A DNA stretch of 10,807 bases from Hymenoscyphus infarciens (taxonomy: Eukaryota > Ascomycota > Leotiomycetes > Helotiales > Helotiaceae), in NCBI GenBank assembly GCA_001414345.1, contig LLCB01000726.1:1-10807 (forward strand), in the 5' to 3' direction. Every line of letters starts with the position of its first letter. The stretch's first letter is position 1. The notes below the pieces were generated by a model. The model saw only the letters and a list, made by a program, of their open reading frames with translations, was not told the origin of the DNA and searched no databases. A program made the position numbers and the translations under genes. This document shows positions 9,566 to 10,807 of the stretch, in pieces.

Positions 9566-10160
9566 GCGTAGATTTTTTTCTATATCTAATATCTAATCTA
9601 ATTTAATAGATAAAAGTCTTCTTAAGTATTTTAACTTCTTACTTAGAGTAGTATAAAGCTTTTAAGAAGAGAAAGATACTCTTATACTATTATTTTTTTT
9701 TAAAATAGATAATCTAATTATAAGGTTTTTAAGGTAGTATTAAGAAATAGATAGTTTAATATTAGTACCTTAGAAACATACTTTTAAGGTAGCTTAAATT
9801 ATCCTAAAAATTATAATACTATTTTATTCTCTTAAGAGTAATATCTTATTTAAAGAAATTACTTACTAGTATACCTAAAATTTATTCTTCTCTCTCTTCT
9901 AATTATTAGATTATATAAAGAAGATATATATCTTTTCTAGAACACGTACTATTTAGTTAGCGTAGCTCTAGTATAGTAGTGTTAATATTTTACTTTTTAA
10001 CTATAAGAGTAAGTCTAGATATTCTAAATCTCCTTTACCTCTTAAGAATTAGATTTTAATATATATTATCTTCTAAACTAAGAGAATTAGTAAATTAGTT
10101 ATATACTAAGTAGCTATTATTATAATAGCTAGCTATTATAAATTAACTAATATATTAATA
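9566..10160. other. AT-rich 3' flank, possible weak extension of D
   Basis: After the TAA at 9563-9565 the same register has many stops at once (about eight in 28 codons), supporting it as the gene end. From about 9662 to 10080 that register becomes moderately open again (for example SLNYPKNYN, and LYKEDIYLF near 9911), so a longer original protein with TAA as a former Gln codon is possible. Nothing else is recognisable. Confidence 0.35.
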
Positions 10161-10260
10161 TTACTAATACTTATATACTAAGAGTATATATTACTAATAC
10201 TTATATATTAAAGGTATTAAGATCTAATATTTATATATAGAAGGTATTAAGATTTAAATA
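10161..10260. repeat. 30-base tandem repeat, about three copies
   Basis: Units start at 10161, 10191 and 10221, with a partial fourth from 10251. Units 1 and 2 match at 25 of 30 positions and units 2 and 3 at 24 of 30. The shared core is CTAATA then TTATATA, and units 2 and 3 both end in AAGGTATTAA. Non-coding, more than 90 percent A/T. Confidence 0.65.
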
Positions 10261-10366
10261 TTATATATATATCTTTTATTATCTATTTAGCTTTTAGTTA
10301 ATATTATTATTAGACCTTTATATTATCTAACCTCTTATAAATAGATATTTATACTTAGAATAGAAG
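10261..10366. other. AT-rich spacer, nothing recognised
   Basis: It lies between the 30-base tandem repeat and the 18-base inverted repeat. No frame or motif stands out. Confidence 0.4.
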
Positions 10367-10501
10367 AAGAATAGTTTATTCTTTGCTTTTATATTTAGAG
10401 CCTAGTATCTAGCTATATTATTCTATTAAACGTACTTCTATATATCTCTTTTACTATAGTATATATTTAATACTATTATATAAAAAGAATAAACTATTCT
10501 T
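10367..10501. repeat. 135-base unit with 18-base perfect inverted ends
   Basis: AAGAATAGTTTATTCTTT at 10367-10384 is the exact reverse complement of AAAGAATAAACTATTCTT at 10484-10501, 99 bases apart. Each arm is itself an imperfect palindrome (AGAATA...TATTCT), which raises the chance of pairing. The size and arrangement fit a small non-autonomous inverted-repeat element, but no clear target-site duplication is visible and no second copy is present in the window. Confidence 0.5.
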
Positions 10502-10697
10502 TACTAGAGATAGTCTATTATAATATCTTACTTATATATATTATTATTTTTATTTTAAATATAATTTAGCTTAGATTTAGATAATAACTTTAAATAGCTA
10601 GGATTTTAGAGATCTTCTAGATAGCTAGTACTATTAGAGTTTAGTATTTATTAAATAGTTAGTAAAATTATAATTTTAATCTTTTAGAGAGACTAGA

Positions 10698-10728
10698 ATA
10701 TACTAAGTATTCTTAAGAATTAGTATAT
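10698..10728. repeat. Nested palindromic hairpin
   Basis: Outer arms ATATACTAA (10698-10706) and TTAGTATAT (10720-10728) are perfect reverse complements and enclose a 10-base palindrome TTCTTAAGAA (10710-10719). It directly precedes the larger inverted repeat at 10731. Confidence 0.55.
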
Positions 10729-10730
10729 AT

Positions 10731-10793
10731 AAAAGTCTTTATAATAAGTCTTTAAAAGAAGTCTAGATATCTAGACCTATTATAAAGACTTTT
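10731..10793. repeat. Inverted repeat with palindromic core and 13-base spaced motif
   Basis: Arms at 10731-10750 and 10774-10793 are reverse complements at 19 of 20 positions; the one difference is a C/T, as RIP would make. Between them lies a perfect 16-base palindrome GTCTAGATATCTAGAC (10761-10776, overlapping the right arm by three bases). AAGTCT recurs at 10733, 10746 and 10759, exactly 13 bases apart, and again at 10802, the window edge. The structure may continue beyond the window and could be the end of an element. Confidence 0.6.
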
Positions 10794-10807
10794 AAATAAA
10801 TAAGTCT

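Larger units (their letters stand above)
1..10807. other. AT-rich block with RIP-type mutation throughout
   Basis: The whole window is rich in TpA and almost empty of CpA and TpG, while CpT and ApG stay common. In bases 1-600 I count 2 CpA and 5 TpG by eye, against roughly 25-30 expected of each. This directional loss on both strands is the known mark of repeat-induced point mutation in filamentous ascomycetes, which acts on duplicated DNA and leaves AT-rich heterochromatin. It also explains why nearly all stop codons are TAA or TAG, with TGA almost absent. CpA/TpG are somewhat denser in about 6590-6770 and 7920-9060, so mutation is uneven. That it is RIP is inference from composition; the dinucleotide skew itself is directly visible. 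Confidence 0.9.

Noticed and set aside
1..10807. Mitochondrial or simply AT-rich genome origin
   Set aside because: Low GC alone would reduce all C- and G-containing dinucleotides, but here CpA/TpG are lost while CpT/ApG are common; no mitochondrial genes or rRNA are recognisable.
1..10807. CRISPR array, complete insertion sequence or intact bacterial-type operon
   Set aside because: No regularly spaced identical repeats with unique spacers, no ribosome-binding sites with intact genes, and a fungal-type intron argue against a prokaryotic source.

Overview
The window is a block of AT-rich DNA that looks heavily altered by repeat-induced point mutation (RIP), the process in filamentous ascomycete fungi that converts CpA to TpA (and so TpG to TpA) in duplicated DNA. 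TpA is everywhere and CpA/TpG are nearly gone: by eye I count 2 CpA and 5 TpG in the first 600 bases, where base composition would predict about 25-30 of each. CpT/ApG remain common and some CpG survives. The most likely source is a Pezizomycotina genome: an AT-rich isochore, centromeric or subtelomeric heterochromatin, or a degraded mobile-element block. I cannot name the species.

No intact gene is present. Almost every frame is broken by TAA/TAG, which is what RIP makes of CAA, CAG and TGG codons. I looked for frames that stay coherent when those stops are read as former Gln/Trp. The best is a two-exon plus-strand pseudogene at about 7840-9565, with a typical 55-base fungal intron that keeps the frame. 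Second is a plus-strand frame at 619-1803 with a surviving ATG, a basic nuclear-localisation-like patch and a Ser-X-X tripeptide repeat. Weaker candidates are minus-strand frames at 4322-6232 and 2618-2905 (same register) and a plus-strand fragment at 6481-6903. I could not assign any of them to a known family.

Layout: 1-618, no assignable gene; 619-1803, pseudogene A; 1804-2617, AT-rich with two inverted repeats; 2618-6232, low-confidence minus-strand remnants with two short tandem repeats; 6481-6903, plus-strand remnant; 7592-7839, promoter-like TATA and pyrimidine tracts; 7840-9565, pseudogene D; 9566-10807, very AT-rich DNA with a 30-base tandem repeat, an 18-base inverted repeat pair that could mark a small non-autonomous element, and two hairpins at the right edge.

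The genes do not form a recognisable working system. The most economical reading is one or more repeated elements silenced and degraded by RIP, with pseudogene D the least damaged part. No RNA gene, CRISPR array, complete transposon or origin could be supported.
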